Position numbers and translations under genes: made by a program. From contig JAGYKR010000003.1 in the NCBI GenBank assembly GCA_018401375.1, positions 62,001 to 126,000 of the forward strand: a stretch of DNA of 64,000 nt, written 5' to 3'. The stretch comes from Ilumatobacteraceae bacterium. Its GTDB lineage: Bacteria; Actinomycetota; Acidimicrobiia; Acidimicrobiales; Ilumatobacteraceae. Shown here piece by piece: positions 61,939 to 64,000 of the stretch. The notes under the pieces were generated by a model, which had not been told where the DNA came from, ran no database searches, and saw nothing but the letters and a program-made list of their open reading frames with translations. Every line of letters starts with the position of its first letter. Position 1 is the first letter of the stretch.

Positions 61939-62748
61939 ATGAGCCAGTTTTCCTCGATCACTCTGGAGTTCCGTGACGCCGCTGCGGTAATCACGCTCAA
62001 CCGCCCCGAGGCCCTCAACGCCTTCACGTATCCAATGATGGCCGAGATCCATGAGGCGGTCCTTGAGTCTGTGGATCGGCGGTCGGTGGTCGGGGTGGTG
62101 ATCACCGGGAACGGCCGCGGTTTTTCTGCTGGTCTCGACGCCAGCGCTCTGACAGCGGTGACCACCACCGGTGGGACCATGCGCAACCAAGAACCTGACC
62201 ATGGTGTACCCGGCCTATTCAGTTACTTCATGGAACAACCCAAACCGATCATCGCAGCGGTCAATGGCGTGACCGCTGGGGGCGGCATGGTGCTCGCTTC
62301 TAAATGTGATGTGCGGTTCGCCTCCACGGAGGCCGCGTTTTTGACGGTGTTTTCCAAGCGTGGCTTAATCGCCGAACACGGAATGACCTGGCTCATGCCG
62401 CGCATGGTCGGTCTCGGTGACGCCTTCGATCTGATGTGGTCCTCTCGCCGCCTCGAGGCTGCTGAAGCCCAGCGCATCGGGTATGTACAGCGCGTCTTTT
62501 CCCCCGAGGATCTCGTCAATGAGTCGGTGGCCTACATCAATGATCTCGCCGCAATCGCATCGCCGGGCAGTCTCGCTGACACTAAGCGCCTCACGTATCG
62601 CCATATCGGTATGGAGTTTCCCGAGGCATTCGCAGAGGCCGATGATGCCGCGTGGGCGGCCATCGCCCGACCCGATGCCGCTGAGGGTGCTGCAAGCCTG
62701 ACCGAGAAACGGGCCCCTCGCTTTGAGCGCCTCGGCACCAAAGACTGA
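61939..62748 (+). CDS. Enoyl-CoA hydratase/isomerase family protein
   Basis: A 269-residue crotonase-fold protein. It has [17 protein letters not shown] near residue 60 for the oxyanion hole, [23 protein letters not shown] near residue 110, and [22 protein letters not shown], where the Glu position is occupied by an acidic residue in AEHG. It is similar to enoyl-CoA hydratases of fatty-acid degradation. Substrate unknown. A 5 x 13 bp array follows it. Confidence 0.88.
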   Translation: MSQFSSITLEFRDAAAVITLNRPEALNAFTYPMMAEIHEAVLESVDRRSVVGVVITGNGRGFSAGLDASALTAVTTTGGTMRNQEPDHGVPGLFSYFMEQPKPIIAAVNGVTAGGGMVLASKCDVRFASTEAAFLTVFSKRGLIAEHGMTWLMPRMVGLGDAFDLMWSSRRLEAAEAQRIGYVQRVFSPEDLVNESVAYINDLAAIASPGSLADTKRLTYRHIGMEFPEAFAEADDAAWAAIARPDAAEGAASLTEKRAPRFERLGTKD

Positions 62749-62753
62749 AACGT

Positions 62754-62818
62754 CAGCCGGTCGAATCAGCCGGACGATTCAGCCAGTCGAATCAGCCAGT
62801 CAATTCAGCCGGTCAATT
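62754..62818. repeat. Tandem array 5 x 13 bp ending in the gatB stop codon
   Basis: Five adjacent units of CAGCCGGTCGAAT type with 1-3 differences each, followed by a partial sixth CAGCC. It fills the gap between convergent genes, starting 5 bp after the enoyl-CoA hydratase stop and running into the gatB stop. The longest array of this kind in the window. Confidence 0.92.
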
Positions 62819-64000
62819 CAGCCCTTGCGCGAGTGCAGTAACGCAGTGACGGCTTTGCCATCGGCTTGGCCTTTAGAGGCTTTCATCACCGCACCGACCA
62901 AGGCCCCCGCGGCCTTGCCTTCACCAGCACAAAACTTGGCCCAGACATCGGGAAGATCGGCGATCGTCTGATCCACCAAAGCTTCGAGGGCGGAAGAATC
63001 CATCGCTTCAAAACCCTTGGCTGCGGCGATCGCCACCGGATCTCCAGCACCGGACACCATCTCGGCCAACACCTGTTTCGCTTGGGTTGCGGTGAGATCC
63101 CCCCGCAGCTCCATCTGGGTGAGGGTGGCCAGATGCCCGGCTTCGACCAAAGGCTGTTCCCCCTGATCGGCAAAGGCTTCCTTGATGTGAATCAAGGCGC
63201 GGGCCGGGTCACCACCGGCATCGGCCACCTGACACAAATAGTGATCCTGACCACGGTCTACGAGCACCATGACAGCCTCGGAATCTGCTGCAACGCCGGT
63301 CATACCAGCCACCGACGCTCGCCGTTCAGCGGGTAGGGCCGGCAATGCCGCGCGCACCGCATCGATCCAGGCCTGATCCGGCGCCAAAGGCACCAGATCA
63401 GGCTCGAGGAAGTAGCGATAATCGTCAGCGTCCTCTTTGGAACGCAAGGTGTGTGTGCGGCCGTCGGTCTCATCCCAGTGACGGGTCTCTTGGCGAATCC
63501 GCTCCCCCGCCTCGATCAAGGCCACCTGCCGGCGCGCCTCATACTCCACAGCCCGTCCTAACGAGCGCACCGAGTTGAGGTTCTTGATCTCACAGCGCGT
63601 ACCAAGTTCACCCCCGGGAAGACGCACGCTCACGTTCGCATCCACCCGCATCGAACCCTCCTCCATCTTCGCGTCGGAGGCGCCGATCGCCACGAGGATC
63701 GCCCGCAACTCGGTCACGTATTGCCGCGCTTGCTCGGGGGTGCGGATATCGGGGCGCCCCACGATCTCTACTAACGGCACGCCGGCCCGATTGAAGTCGA
63801 TCAGCGATGATTCGCTGCCGTGGATACGTCCACCACTCCCACCCATGTGGGTGGATTTGCCGGTGTCCTCTTCCAAGTGGGCTCGCTCCACCCCGATCCG
63901 CGTGCCGTCGGGCAGATCCAACCAACCGTCCACATTGAGCGGCACGTCGTACTGGCTGATCTGATAGGCCTTAGGCATATCAGGGTAGAAGTAGTTCTTC
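62818..64000 (-). CDS. gatB: Aspartyl/glutamyl-tRNA amidotransferase subunit B (3' part; 5' end outside window)
   Basis: About 393 C-terminal residues are visible and the frame is open to base 64000 (YFYPDMPKAYQISQYDVPL), so the start lies beyond the window. The GatB signature SLIDFNRAGVPLVEIVG is present, along with MRVDANVSVR, LNSVRSLGRAVEYEARRQ and DDYRYFLEPDL. The tail (about residues 240-386 of the visible part) is the helical YqeY-like domain that contacts tRNA. GatB transfers ammonia-derived nitrogen to misacylated Glu-tRNA(Gln) and Asp-tRNA(Asn). Confidence 0.97.
   Translation of the reverse strand, partial: KNYFYPDMPKAYQISQYDVPLNVDGWLDLPDGTRIGVERAHLEEDTGKSTHMGGSGGRIHGSESSLIDFNRAGVPLVEIVGRPDIRTPEQARQYVTELRAILVAIGASDAKMEEGSMRVDANVSVRLPGGELGTRCEIKNLNSVRSLGRAVEYEARRQVALIEAGERIRQETRHWDETDGRTHTLRSKEDADDYRYFLEPDLVPLAPDQAWIDAVRAALPALPAERRASVAGMTGVAADSEAVMVLVDRGQDHYLCQVADAGGDPARALIHIKEAFADQGEQPLVEAGHLATLTQMELRGDLTATQAKQVLAEMVSGAGDPVAIAAAKGFEAMDSSALEALVDQTIADLPDVWAKFCAGEGKAAGALVGAVMKASKGQADGKAVTALLHSRKG

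Noticed and set aside
61854-62186. N-terminal extension of ilvD
   Set aside because: In frame but antisense to a good enoyl-CoA hydratase gene. The standard DHAD N-terminus and a -10 box at the right distance support the ATG at 61853.
62754-62818. CRISPR-like array
   Set aside because: The 13-bp units are directly adjacent with no spacers, and no cas genes are present. It is a simple tandem array.

Overview
This 64 kb window looks like a chromosomal segment of a moderately high-GC actinobacterium. It is most likely from the deep-branching class Acidimicrobiia or a close relative; this is inferred from gene content and style, not from a marker gene. Supporting signs are two proteins of the mycothiol-dependent maleylpyruvate isomerase family, an inositol-3-phosphate synthase, a mycobacterial-type SerC, an IlvG-like ThDP enzyme close to the mycobacterial protein, frequent GTG starts, ATGA-type gene overlaps, and TANNNT -10 boxes placed 6-8 nt before start codons (leaderless transcription). 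I see no phage, insertion sequence, CRISPR array or rRNA.

Layout. 0-2.2 kb: end of an M1 aminopeptidase, tRNA-Ala(CGC), and a small membrane protein resembling the corynebacterial gephyrin receptor. 2.3-7.1 kb: molybdenum cofactor genes moaC-moaA-moeA, a glycolipid-binding-like protein, galU and a cysteine-free FmdB-like protein. 7.1-11.5 kb: uppP, a PHP phosphoesterase and a tldD/tldE pair. 11.5-20.4 kb: FlK-like thioesterase, frameshifted IlvG-like enzyme, PAP2 phosphotransferase, SDR, dxs, enoyl-CoA hydratase, IMPase-like phosphatase and a trans-sulfuration enzyme. 20.4-25.6 kb: SCP2-type thiolase next to an HMG-CoA-synthase-like/OB-fold fusion, nfuA, a mycothiol-type enzyme and a DMT transporter. 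25.7-31.2 kb: surE, then a TPP riboswitch controlling thiamine pyrophosphokinase-thiB-thiP-thiQ, where ThiQ carries a C-terminal GNAT acetyltransferase domain. 31.2-35.3 kb: acyl-CoA carboxylase beta subunit, then a partly decayed island of unfamiliar genes. 35.3-43 kb: transporter and mycothiol-type genes, then a B12 locus (btuFCD behind a cobalamin riboswitch, and cobO-cobU-cobT-cobS). 43-49 kb: Kef-type antiporter, DUF368 protein, aspartate aminotransferase, serC and a PAC2 protein. 49-54.2 kb: metY and the ilvB-ilvN-ilvC operon behind a leader-peptide attenuator. 54.2-64 kb: folD, ino1, 5-formyl-THF cyclo-ligase, flavin reductase, a molybdopterin oxidoreductase, a DUF3054 protein, ilvD, enoyl-CoA hydratase and the 3' part of gatB.

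Functional threads. The cell imports and pyrophosphorylates thiamine, imports and completes cobalamin, makes molybdenum cofactor (with a candidate user at 57.5 kb), and makes branched-chain amino acids (ilvB, ilvN, ilvC, ilvD). 

Two patterns cut across the window. Leaderless -10 boxes sit immediately before about twenty genes and decide several starts. Short imperfect tandem arrays (10-27 bp units, 2-5 copies) repeatedly touch or abut gene 3' ends. Three loci (IlvG-like, ilvN, and a small protein at 32.8 kb) carry apparent frameshifts, so sequencing error and real decay both need to be considered.
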